A stretch of DNA of 64,000 nucleotides, from assembly GCA_007922195.1 (NCBI GenBank), contig ML681964.1, positions 6,404,445 through 6,468,444 of the forward strand, written 5' to 3'. The translations under genes and the position numbers were made by a program. This stretch comes from Podocnemis expansa. Lineage: Eukaryota; Chordata; Testudines; Podocnemididae. Numbering within the stretch: the stretch's first letter is position 1; each line of letters opens with the position of its first letter. The notes under the pieces are model-generated. The model saw only the letters and a list, made by a program, of their open reading frames with translations, was not told where the DNA came from and ran no database searches. This document shows, in pieces, positions 10,819 through 21,575 of this stretch.

Positions 10819-11030
10819 AAAAATGTTGGCATATTATGAGGCCATAGCAATGCTGCTGACTTGAAGGTATAAATTATCTTCAAATCTCAAATGGTTGTGG
10901 GTGAGTACAAAGTCACAAAGTGCAGCCACTAGGTGTGCCGAGGCATCATGCGGGGTGGGTTCTTCTAATGGCTTGTAATCCATCTTTGTGTGGAATGTTG
11001 GTTGGTTGGTATAAAGATAGTTGTTGTCTT

Positions 11031-12261
11031 AGTGTTCCTCTTTTTCTATGAACTTCAAATACTTTGGCTATTTTTAGTGCCTATTCCTTTATTTGTTCTA
11101 CTCATCCTCAGAATGTACGTTCTGTAACAAATGTGATACCCCAGCTTAATGAATATCATCTTGTTCGTTATAAGAAAGAAGTGTTGGAATTTCATACCTT
11201 AATTATGGCTATCCCCTCTTCGACCCCAATGCCCTAGCATTACACAAATAAAATTTTATCCATGGAGATGCATTTTTCTTTGGTTCTAAAATCTTTGTTT
11301 TGAGCACAGTGTACAGTAGTTCAAAAATATGTACAATGTTATGACTATTGTATTTTATCAGTCAGAGGTAGGGACATTATGTGTGGAAAAGTGGGCTGCC
11401 TGTAAAGAAATTATACGGCTTTCTGCTTTAGCTCTATATCCTGGAGGTAAACTGCCTGATATTTTAATTTCCTTGGACTCTTTTGAAAGCTCTCTAAATG
11501 AAGGTTCTGAAGAAAATATAAAACTTTGGTTATTGTACTTTATGGTTATTACTATATACACATTAAATGTGAATTAATGCAATAAAACATTACATTTCAC
11601 ATTAAAAATACTGTGAATTTCACTACTCTTGCTGACATGGCACATGTTTCAATATAATTATGGGTTACAAATCCTTGGTGAGGGAGGCAGAATTACACCA
11701 TTTGAATTCCCACATTGTGTGAATTCAGAAAGAAGAATACAGTCTCTAACTTATCTGATCTGATCAGCCTTTCAGAAAAGCTATATTGATGTTTGATTTA
11801 TCTTTAATTTGATAACTGCAAAGATAAATGGGCACATGCCCTATCATAGAGGATATAAAAATATTGGACTTTGCTACTCTCTGGAGTGTGAGAGTTGCAC
11901 AGAGTTTTTGCCTTTGAGTGAGCTGAGGGGCCCTGAAGCATTACTGCAGCACAGATGGACAGAATACATCAGAGAACACTCTGCAGGTCTCATTACACCT
12001 GCTGCCTTCCAACAGCTTCCTTCAGAATGCCCAAAAAGTCCTGTTTTTTCAATTCATCAATCAAATATGTTCAGTTTTAAACTAACTATAAAATGCTAAA
12101 CACAGATTGCAAAGTTGCAAATTCAAAAGTTAGAAAATAGCAAAATTAGGATTGCTCATGCATCTGTATTAGAATGCAGTTATTCATTACATGGACACAT
12201 GCTATTTATTCTTCTGTACCCCTGGCAGAAGACTCCGAGAACACAAAAGCAACAGGTGCTT
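11031..12261. other. Unique non-coding sequence
   Basis: AT-rich. No repeat or gene recognised, though the first ~100 bases may still be eroded PLE 5' sequence. Confidence 0.45.
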
Positions 12262-12370
12262 TTTCTTGTGGGTAAGGTTTTGGACTGGAACCCAAAAGTA
12301 CTAGGCTCTAGACCGTAGTCCTGGTTACAGATTTCCTATGTGGTACCAGGCAAATCTTTCATTGTTCTTA
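12262..12370 (+). repeat. MIR/CORE-type SINE fragment, 5' half
   Basis: Contains 'gtgggtaaggttttggactgg', 'ggctctagaccgtagtcctgg' and 'ctatgtggtaccaggcaaatc', which follow the order of the tRNA-like head and core of CORE-SINEs (box A-like, box B-like, then the 'ctgtgtgaccttgggcaagtc' region). It is strongly diverged. Confidence 0.55.
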
Positions 12371-12984
12371 TGCACAAGAGGGCCAAATTAAGAATGCACT
12401 GAAAGAAGTTGAGACATACTAGAATTTAGTTAAGTGCTTGACTTTGCTACATTAATATTTTTATCATAGGTTTTTTGTATGCAGTATACAACACGGACTG
12501 CATTCCTGAAGGGCCATAATCCACTCTCAATTACTTCCAGGCAACTGATTATACTGATGTTGCTCTAATGTAAACAATCCCAGAATATGAAATCTTTTAA
12601 TGTTCTCTCAGAAACAGTTAGCTCCTATTAGCGATATAAAGGAAGACCACCTTTTTTATAAGAGAGCCAGAGCTACTGTGTTCCTTTAGAGTTTTGTAAT
12701 GGAAAAGCCTTTTTCCTCCCATATCCCTCCCATACCAGGAGCTTCTCCAAACACCAGGAGTTATGACAGACTAGTAAAATAGATTTTAGACTCTTAAGAA
12801 AATATAAAAGTGACAATCAAATATTACCATTTTTAAACACGAATCAATCATTATGGTCAGCTTCTGAACATTAAGAACAATTTTCAGTGGCTTCTAGATG
12901 GAAGTTCTTATAAAAGGGGTAGGGTTGATTTGTTTCAGATCAGAATTTTATTAGCATAAGCAATAACAGATAAAAGAGTTTAAA
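12371..12984. other. Unique non-coding sequence
   Basis: No repeat or gene recognised. Confidence 0.5.
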
Positions 12985-13059
12985 ATAGAAACATTTCTAA
13001 TGCTAGAGATTCCACAACCTGCCTAGGTAATTTATTCCAGTGGTTAATCACTCTGACAG

Positions 13060-14147
13060 TTAGGAATTATTTCCTAATGTCCAACCTAAACCTCCCTTGT
13101 TGTAATTAAGTCCATTGCTTCTTGTCCTACCATCAGCAGTTAAGCAGAACAGTTTTTCTCCCTCCTCTTCATGACAACATCTTAGGTACTTGAAAACGAT
13201 TATCACATCACCTCTCAGTCTCCTCTTTTCTAGACTAAACAAACCCAACTCTTTCAATCTTCCTTCATAAGTCAAGCATTCCAGACCTCTAATCATCCAT
13301 GGTGATCTTTTCTGGACTTTCTCCAATTTGTCCACATTGTCCCTGAAATGAGGCACCCAGAACTGCACACAATATTCCTATTGAGGCCTGATCAGGTGGA
13401 GTAGAGCTGAAGAATTACTTCTAATATCTTATGTAGAGTACTCCTGTTTATACATCCTAGAATGGTGGTGGGGTTTTTTTTTTTGTTGTTGTTGTTTTTG
13501 TGGGGTTTTTTGGGTTTTTGTTTTTTTGGTTTTTTTTTCTTTGGAACAGTGTTACACTGTTGACTCATATTTAGCTTGTGGTCCACTGTGACACCCAGAT
13601 ACCTTTCTGTGGTACTCCTTCCTAGGCAGTTATTGCCCATGTTGTATGTGTGCAATGGATTGCTCTTTCCTAAGTGGAATACTTTGCACTTGTCTTTATT
13701 GAATTTCATTCTGTTTACCTCAGACCATTTCACCAGTTTGTCCAAGTCATTTTGAATTGTGATCCTATCCTCCAAAATACTTGCAACCCCTCCCAGCGTG
13801 GTATAATTGGCAAACTTTATAAGTGTACTCTCTGTGCCATCATCTAAATCATTGATGAAAATATTGAACAGAACTGGAAGTACAACAGATCCCTGCAGAA
13901 CCCCGCTCATTATGCCCTTCCAGCATGACTGTGAACCATTAATAATTACTCTCTGGGAGTGGTTATCCAACCACTTTTTCACCCATCTTACATTAGCTCC
14001 ATCCACGCTGTACTTTCCTAAGTTGTTAATGAGAAGGTGATGTGAGACCATACCAAAAGCCTTACTAAAGTCTAGATGTACCACATCTACAGCTTTTCCT
14101 CTATCCACAAGGCTTGTTACTTCATCATAGAAAGCTATCAGTTGCAT
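13060..14147 (-). pseudogene. CR1 ORF2 reverse transcriptase core and C-terminus, inactivated
   Basis: The 251-aa frame (14147-13392) carries LDFSKAFG (residues 25-32; D replaced by G in the usual LDFSKAFD), SGVLQGSVV (81-89) and FANYTTL (112-118) where CR1 RTs have FADDTKL. Both catalytic aspartates of the YxDD-type motif are therefore gone. Residues 202-224 are an abnormal run of K, P, N and H encoded by an expanded T/G-rich simple repeat. The C-terminal frame (13368-13060) has QFWVPHF, RRLRGDVI and RTRSNGLN. It is the same CR1 subfamily as the copy at 20070-20930 (shared ITIQNDLDKLVK and LNMSQQCNTV). Confidence 0.9.
13460..13545. repeat. T/G-rich simple repeat expanded inside CR1 ORF2
   Basis: A run of T tracts broken by G and GTT triplets. 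The related CR1 copy at 20310-20330 has only a short A run at this codon position, so the tract grew after insertion or in this lineage. Confidence 0.85.
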
Positions 14148-14237
14148 GTGACATTTGTTCTTGACAGCTCAGTGATGACTATCACTTTGCACCTTATTCT
14201 TGTCTAGATTCTTGCTAATGGATTCCTTAACTATTTG

Positions 14238-14624
14238 CTACATTATTTTTTCTGGTACAGAGATTAACCTGACTGGTCTATAATTCCCTGTGTTGTCCTT
14301 ATTTCCATTGGATGTACACTGTATTTGTTCTTTTCCAGTCCTCTGGGACCTCTCCAGCCTTCCATGAGTTTTCAAAGATAATACCCAATGGCTCAGATAT
14401 CTCCTGAGCCAGCTCCTTGAGTATTTTAGAGGATGCATTTTGTCAGGCCATGGTGATTCAAAGACATCTAACTTGTCCAGGTAATTTTTAGCTTTTTCTT
14501 TCCCTATTTTAGCTTCTGATCTTCTTCCATTTTCACTATTCTCCCCTACGTCAGACATCCAGTCACCACCAACTCTCTCACTGAAGACCAAAACTAAGAA
14601 AAAAAACAAGGAGTCATGTGGCAC
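14238..14624 (-). pseudogene. CR1 ORF2 reverse transcriptase N-terminal part
   Basis: The 128-aa frame contains PWPDKMHPLKY (the GPDxIHPxxLKEL region), a degraded WRxGxVPxDWK segment and NYRPVRLISVPEKIM (NYRPVSLTSVPGKIME in live copies). It sits directly upstream of the RT core in another frame, so at least one frameshift separates them. Confidence 0.87.
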
Positions 14625-14896
14625 ATGGCTATCCCTTTGGAAACTGACACGAAACTAAGAAATCATTTAGTTCCCCTGCCATTTCCTTTTTTTTTTTTGG
14701 TTTTATTTTTTTTGTTTTTTGTTTTCCCCTCTTTGTTGAGTAATGGACATATGCTGCCCTTGTCTCTTATTTCTAATGTATTTTAATTTTTTTGTTACCT
14801 TTTATGCCTTCAGCTAGTTTGATCTCAGTTTGTGCCTTGGCCTTTCTTATTTTTTCCCTACATAACTTTGTTTATAGTGATCCTCCATGATAATTT

Positions 14897-15283
14897 TCAA
14901 GTTTCCACTTTTTGTAGGACTCTTTCTTCATTTTTAGATGATTGAAAATCTCCTGGGTAAGCCAGGGTGGCTCTCTTGCCACACTTCCTATGCTTCCTGT
15001 GCATTGGAATAGTTAGCTTTTGTGTCCTGAATGCTGTCTCTTTGAAAAACTGCCAACTGTCTTCAGTTGCTTTTCCTCTTACATATGCTTCCCATGGCAT
15101 CCTACTCTCCAATTCCCTAAGTGTGCTAAAGTCTGCCTTCTTGAAATCCATAGTCTTCATTTTGGCGGTCTCTCTCCTACCATTCCTTAAAATCATGAAC
15201 TGTACCCTTTCATGATCACTTTCACCTAAGTTACCTTCCATTTTCAAATTCTCAACCAGCTCCTCTCTGTTTGTCAAAATCAA
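14897..15283 (-). pseudogene. CR1 ORF2 endonuclease C-terminus and linker
   Basis: The 128-aa frame has NREELVENL and [11 protein letters not shown], the SDHxxVxF motif that ends apurinic/apyrimidinic-type LINE endonucleases; the catalytic histidine is present. The linker sequence [20 protein letters not shown] follows. Upstream and downstream parts are in other frames. Confidence 0.87.
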
Positions 15284-15588
15284 GTCAAGAACAGCTTCTC
15301 GCCTAGTAGCTTACTTCATTTTTTGAAATAAAAAATTGTCTCCAGTACATTTCAAGAACTTGTTGGATGATCTGTGCCTTGCAGTGTTATTCTCCCAACA
15401 GATGTCAGGAAGTTGAAGTCCCCAATTATCACCAAGTCCTGTGCTGTGGATGATTTTGTTTACTGTTGAAAAGAAGCCTCATCCACTTCTTCTTCCTGGT
15501 TAGGTGGCCTGTAGTAGACTCCTACCATGACATCACCCTTGTTTTTAACTCCTTTTGTTTTTACCTAGAGACTTTTAACGTCTGTCTC

Positions 15589-15830
15589 CTATTTCCATCT
15601 CCACCACAGTCCAAGTATACACATTTTTAATATACAAGGCAACACCACCTCCTTTTTCCCCCACCTATCCTTCCTAAGCAAGCTATATTCTGCTATGTTA
15701 ATATCCCAGTCATGTGTATTATCCCACCAAGTCTCTGTGATGCCAACTATGTCATAGTTGTGCTTAGCTACTAGCATTTCAGGTTCTTCCTGCTTATTCC
15801 CTATACTTCTCACATTAGTATATAAACACT
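15589..15830 (-). pseudogene. CR1 ORF2 endonuclease N-terminus
   Basis: A short frame with MRSIGNKQEE, YDIVGITETWW and LLRKDRWGKK. ITETWW carries the conserved catalytic glutamate of the AP-endonuclease-like domain. It ends at a stop and is followed by the SDH part after a gap of about 300 bases. Confidence 0.85.
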
Positions 15831-15989
15831 TAAGATACTAATTTGATATCTACCCCTCCCCCCCCCCAGTTTTCACTAGTCTCTCTTTTATCCCTGCTGT
15901 TACAGCCCAGGCTCCCCCAACCTCCAAATTTTCCCCTAGCTCTCCCTTGGTTTTGACTTACCTGTGAGTTTTGGTCACCTTCCCCTTTC

Positions 15990-16680
15990 AAACTAGTTTA
16001 AAGCCCTCCTCGCTAGGTTAGCCAGTTCATGTTTAAATATACTCTTCCCCTTCCTTGATAGGTGAACTCTATCTCTGGCTAGAAGTTCATCTTCTTGGAA
16101 CAGCACCCCATAATTGAGAAAGCCAAAGCCCTCTTGCCAACACCAGCTTTGCAGCCAGGCATTCACCGCCAGGATGCATCTGTCTCTGCCCAGGCCCCTA
16201 CTCTTGACAAGAAGGATTGAAGACCACCTGCACACCAAACTCCTTAATCTGTACTCCCAGAGCCCTGTAGTTACTTTCGATCTGTTGAGGGTCACATCTC
16301 ACAGTATCATTAGTGCCCACATAGACGAATAGAACTGGGTAGTAGTCAGAGAACTGGATGATTTTCCATAATTCCTCTGTAACATCTCAGATATTGGCCC
16401 ATGGCAGGCAGCATACCTCTCAGGATGCCATGTCAGGGAGACAAATGAGTACCACCATACACCTCAGAAGAAGAGTCCCCAACCACCACTATCCTGTTTC
16501 TTCCTGGGTTTGGTGGTTGTGATCCTCCCAGCCTCAGGGGTGCATGTCTTCTCCTCTTCCATGTCATCCCTCGTTGCCAGGGCTATGTAACAGTTCTTCA
16601 TCACCACAGTGGTGGTGGTGGTTTTGAGAGAAGGGGTGGAGCATTGCCTGCTTCCAGAAACAACCAGCTACCAATGTCCT
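15990..16680 (-). pseudogene. CR1 ORF1 remnant (esterase-like domain)
   Basis: ORF1 of sauropsid CR1s encodes a nucleic-acid-binding protein with an SGNH/GDSL-type esterase domain. The clearest piece (16295-15993) has RGLGRDRCILAVNAWL, WCWQEGFGFLNYG and DRVHLSRKGKSIFKHELANL, the C-terminal esterase block with the D-x-x-H-L motif. Upstream, in shifted frames near 16500, lies an RKK-DSG-type stretch in the position of the VVVVGDS serine motif. Several stops interrupt the reading frame, so it is non-functional. Confidence 0.78.
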
Positions 16681-16954
16681 CCCTGTGGCAGAGCCAAGTC
16701 TCCAAGTCTCTCCTACTGACTTATCTGCAAAGCTCCAAATGAATAATACCTTGTCTTGGTATTTGTATTCATATCCAAGGAAAATCCTACAGACCACATG
16801 ACCCTAGTCTTAGTCTGGCCTTGACATGTTGGCATGTGATTTGAGTACTGTCTTCTGGTGTTTTGGCTATTACTAAACAATGGGGCATATATCTACTCCA
16901 GTAAGACAGTAAATTAAAATCTTCAATAAAACAGTAAATTAAAATGTTTCTATT

Positions 16955-17335
16955 GGGAAAAGGTGGGTGAGATAATATCTTCTATTGGTCGAACTTCTGT
17001 TTGTGAAACAAGACAAGCTTTTGTGCTTACACAGAGCTCCTATTCAGCTCTGGGAAACACTCTCAGAGTCGCACAACCCAATACGACATGGAACAGATTA
17101 TTTTAATAAGCAGTTAACATACGTTTCTAGGGAGCAGTCAAGGGGAAGTCCATTTAGACTTCTCCAGTGACATAGGGGTACAAATGTCGGGCTGCGGGGT
17201 GGGGGGCAGAGAGTTAAGTTGGTTATAGGTTGTCGTAATAAGCCATAAATCCAGAGTCTCTATTTAGTCCATGATTTTAGTGTCTAGCACAGTTATGAAT
17301 TTAAGCTTCTATGAGAAATTGTGGGATTGTTCAAA
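16955..17335 (-). mobile_element. 3' end of a second Penelope-like family
   Basis: On the minus strand a GIY-YIG C-terminus reading HGLNRDSGF lies near 17270-17230. The 3' UTR follows, and then a tail in which CTGAATA and a stem precede 'aagcttgtc' and 'gatattatctcaccc' (17070-16955). The tail is the same family as the inverted pair at 36024-36228. The GLNxDxGF ending matches the PLE at 9693. The hammerhead core is degraded (GAAA is now AAAA). Confidence 0.72.
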
Positions 17336-18509
17336 GACCAGATGAGGGGATCAGGAAAGATATATTTCAGGATCTGGTCACCTAGTAAATTCAAAAGCTT
17401 GTCTTCTCTGACCCACTGAAGTTGACCAATAAGAGACATTACCTACTTTGCCTCTGTCATATCCTGAGACCTGTACAGCTACAGAAACAATGCCTACAGT
17501 GTTTCTGCTCTCATTCAGTTTGCTTTCAAGGTTGCTCTTTTCCTCTGAATGTGGCTGCTATCTAACAATCTGCATAGCATGACTCCTGTTGTTAGTCTCA
17601 GTGGGTAATCAGATAAATATGATGGCAGAGGATCAAGAGATGTAAGTAAATAATTGACTCTGATAACACATGGCATATTTTTTTAGCTTCTAAACTTTTC
17701 TTCATTGTCACAATGCCTTCAGGATCCTTTGTCATCATTATAGTCACCTGTGAGCAGCACTAAAATTTACTATACTTAATCTCAAATCCAGGTTGCCATA
17801 TCTACAAAGATGTTTCTATTAAACTCAGATAAGGCTTTTTACATACAAGGACAGAATAAATACTGAAAAATCTTTTAAATATGTATCTATATAGAACAGA
17901 AAACAATGATGACAAACAATTTTATTTTTATTTGACACAAAATGCTTTTAACAATATGTAACCATTATCAGTCAATACTCCAAGAGGTTGCTGTTGATAC
18001 TAGTTCTCAAAAAGATGCTTTCTCTGATGACCTTTAAATGCCACATCCCAAATGATGATGCAGAAAGAATGTTCCTCATTTTAATATCTGCCGTGAACAA
18101 ATCAAAATGCCTTTGGGTGTTAGCAGCATGCTTGATGCTGGGTTAGGTCTGTAAATTGGCTTTGAGGTACTGTACTAAATAAGAAACAAAGAATATTGCA
18201 AACTGGATTTGAAATCATTACCTTTGTGTTTGACATTACCTGTTGGGATTAGTATTCATTTGTTAAATTTTTAAAACATCATAGCAGTGACTTTGCTCCA
18301 TATCAGCTTCTCCTCTTTTCTCTAATTTTCCTGTACCAACTCATCAGGCATAGTGATATGCTTTTAACCTCACTTGTACTTAATCAAGATGGCAAGGGTA
18401 TGATTTTGTGTGGTCCATTTATCCAGGCATGTGGATATAAAGCTTCCAGAGTTAAATAAACAACAAGATTTTTAGAAAAAAAAGTTAGGAAAGGATATAA
18501 AGGATATAA
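17336..18509. other. Unique non-coding sequence
   Basis: AT-rich with no repeat or gene recognised. A short direct duplication of 'ggatataaagcttc' occurs nearby at 18430-18520. Confidence 0.5.
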
Positions 18510-18700
18510 AGCTTCTAGGTATAAACAACAGGAAAGACTAGGAAGAAACTTTCTCTAATGGACAGGTTACTCCACAATTGCTTACTTTAGGATTTTTTGC
18601 TTCTTCCTCTGAAGTACCTGATACTGAGCACTGTTGGAGACAGGACAGAGAGTTAGATGGGCCATTAATGATGTGCAATAGATCTTACATTCCTATAATT
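18510..18700 (+). repeat. Old CR1/L3-type 3' end
   Basis: Contains 'gatactgagcactgttggagacaggac' in two pieces, then 'gttagatgggccatt' and a 'cattcctat' end, in the order of an L3/CR1 3' UTR (…gccactgt…gacaggat…ctagatgga…ccat…ttcctatg). Strongly diverged. Confidence 0.6.
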
Positions 18701-19999
18701 TTAACATTGCTTGTTTCACTTCAGCAAGGACTCCTCCCGTGCACACAATGTCTATGATGTGGCCCAGTGTGGTGATATTTTCCTCCAAAGACACAAAATC
18801 AGAAAAACTCTATTGCAGCTGAAGACACTTGCAGTTACCACTGAGTGTCAACCTAAATTTCAGATCTTAACTCCATACCTCAATTCAGTCTTGTCATTGA
18901 CTGTAATACAAATGGTGGCTCAGCCAGAGGGAGAACTGTAGCACATCCTGAGAAATGTAGTCTGGTTGGGAAACCTGTGGCCCAGGATGAACGGATGTAC
19001 AAGGCACCTGAACTACAAATCTTATGAGGTAATGCACTGGCTCCAATGGAAACAGATTAACTACTGAACCAACTGAACAAAGAAATATTTTGATTCGGGT
19101 GGGGGGGGTGGAAAAAAGCCAATTAAAAAATCTAATTTTTCTACAGAACTTTTTTTTTTAAAGTCAGTTTTTTTGTCAGAGAAAATTATTTCAGTGGAAA
19201 ATTCTTAGTCAGCTCTAGCTAGGAACTAGCAACAAGATTCACAGTGGAAACTTTGCAGCCTTAACTACAGTTTTCACTACTAGTGGAAACTTTGATAATA
19301 GCTGTGCTGTATGTGAAAGACATGATAGTGGAGTATGGCTGCAACTGTTTACCAACAGAAAGGTATGTTATGTAACTAGTAATTCGCAAATTACCATTCT
19401 TGATCACTTCTAACCACTATAAGATGTTGATAGTCTTGCAAGAATAGTGACTGTTGAACCCTGATCCCATGTTTCTTCTTCTTGCTCTAGAAGAGAACAT
19501 TCTTTGCAAAGATAACGAACAAGAGTTTCTATAATAATAAGGGAACCTGTACACAGTGGAAATGAACTACTGTTCTTGTGACCAACCCACTGAAGCTTTG
19601 TTTTACAGGTGTGAAAATGGTTGGGTAAATCTGATCTTGATTCAACAGTTCAGGAGGCAGAGATGAGGCACCAGTAATTCGGACTCAACCACTTAGTTTC
19701 TTGTTGCAGGAAATTACTATTATTGGTGCCAGGGAAAAAAGTCTCTTTTTCTGTATAGTGAATGGGGGAAATTCTGGCAGCTGCCTGCTCTGCAACCTCA
19801 TGCAGGATAAAACATCCCAAGGAACTCCATGTCAACATAAAAAGTACTGCTGCTCTGCTTTCACTGACCTTTTTTAGGACAAGTATTTCTCATGTTTAAC
19901 AATCCACTATAGTTTTTATGTCCCCTTTCAACCACAGATTCAACAACCATTAATGACTGAATTAAGCATTCCATCATCTTTGTGAATCACATACATACA
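18701..19999. other. Mostly unique non-coding sequence
   Basis: No gene recognised. At about 19085-19215 there is an A/T-rich block ending 'gtcagctctagc', similar to the one ending 'gaccagctct' at 41340-41450; both look like copies of one low-complexity MITE. Confidence 0.45.
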
Positions 20000-20046
20000 A
20001 TTATGCTTAGTTTTCACCAGAAGATGCTAGGGTATTGAAAAATTAA

Positions 20047-20730
20047 GTGACTTGCACAAGAGCGTTTGCACATACTTTGGAGGATATGATCACAATTCAA
20101 AATGATTTGGACAAACTAGTGAAACGGTCTGAGCTAAACAGAATGAAATTCAATAAAGACAAGTGCAAAATACTCTGCTTACAAAAGAATAATCCATTGC
20201 ACGCATACAAAGTGGGCAATGACTACCTCAGATGGAATACTGCGGACCGGGATCTGGGTGTCATAGTGGAACACAAGCTAAATATGAGTCAACAGTGTAA
20301 CACTGTTGGCAAAAAAAAGCAAACACCATTCTGGGATGTCTTAACAGGAGTATTGTACGTAAGATATGAGAAGTAATTCTGCCACTCTACTCTGTGCTGA
20401 TTAGGCCTCAACTGGAGTACTGTGTACAGTTCTGGATGCCTCATTTCAGGAAAGATGAGGACAAATTGGAGAAAGTACAGAGAAGAGTGACAAAAATTAT
20501 TAGAGGTCTGGAACACTTGACTTATGAGAGAAGATTAAAACAGCAAGGTTTGTTTAGTCTGGAAAAGAAGAGACTGAGATGAGATACAATAAGTTTTCAA
20601 ATACCTAAAAGGTTGTTATGAGGAGGTGGGAGAAAAATTGTTCTCAACTGCTGATGATAGAACAAGAAGCAACGGGCTTAAATTACAGAAAGGGAGATCT
20701 AGGTTGGACATTAGGAAAAAATTCCTACCT
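20047..20730 (+). pseudogene. CR1 ORF2 C-terminal remnant
   Basis: The frame from about 20074 reads [27 protein letters not shown] and LNMSQQCNTV. A frameshift at an A run near 20315 leads to the second frame (20394-20582) with [15 protein letters not shown] and [10 protein letters not shown]. Further C-terminal sequence follows a stop. The palm motifs (FADD and upstream) are missing through 5' truncation. It is not functional. Confidence 0.88.
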
Positions 20731-20930
20731 GTCAGGGTGGTTAACCACTAGAATAAGTTGCCTAGGGAATTTATAGAATCTCTATCATTGGAAGTATTTA
20801 AGAGCAGATTAAACAAACACCTGTCAGGAATAGTTTATGATGATATTTGTTCATGCCATGAGTGCAGGGAACTAGACTCGTTGACCTGTCATGGTTCCCT
20901 TCCAGTTTCTATAATTCTGTGATTCTAAGA
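20070..20930 (+). mobile_element. CR1 LINE 3' part, plus strand
   Basis: Starts inside the RT (LEDMITIQNDLDKL) and runs through [10 protein letters not shown] and RRLR into the 3' UTR, ending in the tail 'attctgtgattcta'. It belongs to the subfamily of the copy at 13-16.8 kb. Confidence 0.92.
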
Positions 20931-21012
20931 TGCAACAAGACATCCATAGCAGAACTGGGAACAGAACCAGATGTCTTGGTTCTAAGGCTCAGGTCTCTCG
21001 CCTACAAAACTG

Positions 21013-21567
21013 CTTCTTCCTCTGTCCTTATTTTAAAAATCTTTCATTTTACTATATAGCAATGGTGCTTAATGCTGAGGTGACAAGATGGAGTATAACA
21101 TCCATTCATTCATTGTGGAGAAATTTTACTAAGTTCATATGTTCCAGAAGCCCTGTTTGATTAACAGGCAGATCAAGTTAACCACTATTCTTTTCTTCAT
21201 AATAGAAGCATGTTGTCAGTTCCAGCTTGCGTAAAACCACAGCTATCAAGAGGACCATACAGCATCTGCTCCTGTCATCTCCAGAGGATCCATGGTTTTA
21301 AGTCTCCAGGTGACTAACTGATCTCTGAATCAATGACATAGCTTGATTTGCCCCAGTAGATGGAGGTAAGAAGAAGGCATAGAGAGAAACTGTTTCTTTC
21401 CTCCAAATTATATTGAAGATGAGAAAGACTGTCCAAGGCATAGCTCAGATGTTTTTCTTCTCAAACCCTATTTGTCTACTGTGAAAATAAGATAGTTATG
21501 ATGTAAAGTGAACTATGAGGCAATAATCTCAGTCCCTCCTCAGTCCTGTATTTAAAGCTCTACTTAC
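21013..21567. other. Unique non-coding sequence
   Basis: No repeat or gene recognised. Confidence 0.5.
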
Positions 21568-21575
21568 CTCACCAT

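Larger units (their letters stand above)
9440..11030 (-). mobile_element. Penelope-like retroelement, decayed, minus strand
   Basis: Read on the minus strand the order is RT (from about 11030), GIY-YIG endonuclease (9986-9693), a 3' UTR, then a hammerhead-type tail (about 9620-9440) that is the same repeat found alone at 1.7, 24, 49.7 and 63.8 kb. This order is that of a PLE. The 5' end of the element is lost or unrecognisable beyond 11030. Frameshifts interrupt the RT between 10820 and 11030. The tail core reads CTCACAA instead of CUGACGA, so it too has decayed. Confidence 0.82.
12985..16800 (-). mobile_element. Nearly complete but dead CR1 LINE, minus strand
   Basis: All parts of a two-ORF CR1 can be found in order on the minus strand: ORF1 (about 16800-15990), endonuclease (15830-14900) and RT (14624-13060). 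The 3' UTR and ATTCTATG tail are not recognisable; similarity fades near 12985 within the last ORF2 codons. The 5' boundary is approximate. The copy shows many stops and frameshifts plus simple-sequence expansions at 13460-13545 and 14690-14735. Confidence 0.88.
20000..21012 (-). repeat. MIR/CORE-type SINE interrupted by CR1
   Basis: The left part (20000-20069) has 'aattaagtgacttgcacaag' and the right part (20931-21012) has 'agcagaactgggaacagaacc' and 'gtcttggttctaaggctcag'. Together they follow the reverse complement of a MIR core and head. The CR1 at 20070-20930 lies between them. 'tgcacaag' at the left junction and 'tgcaacaag' at the right may be the CR1 target duplication. Confidence 0.65.

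Noticed and set aside
16595..16625. Short ACC/GGT-rich run as a separate microsatellite locus
   Set aside because: It lies within the CR1 ORF1 remnant and is too short to call on its own.
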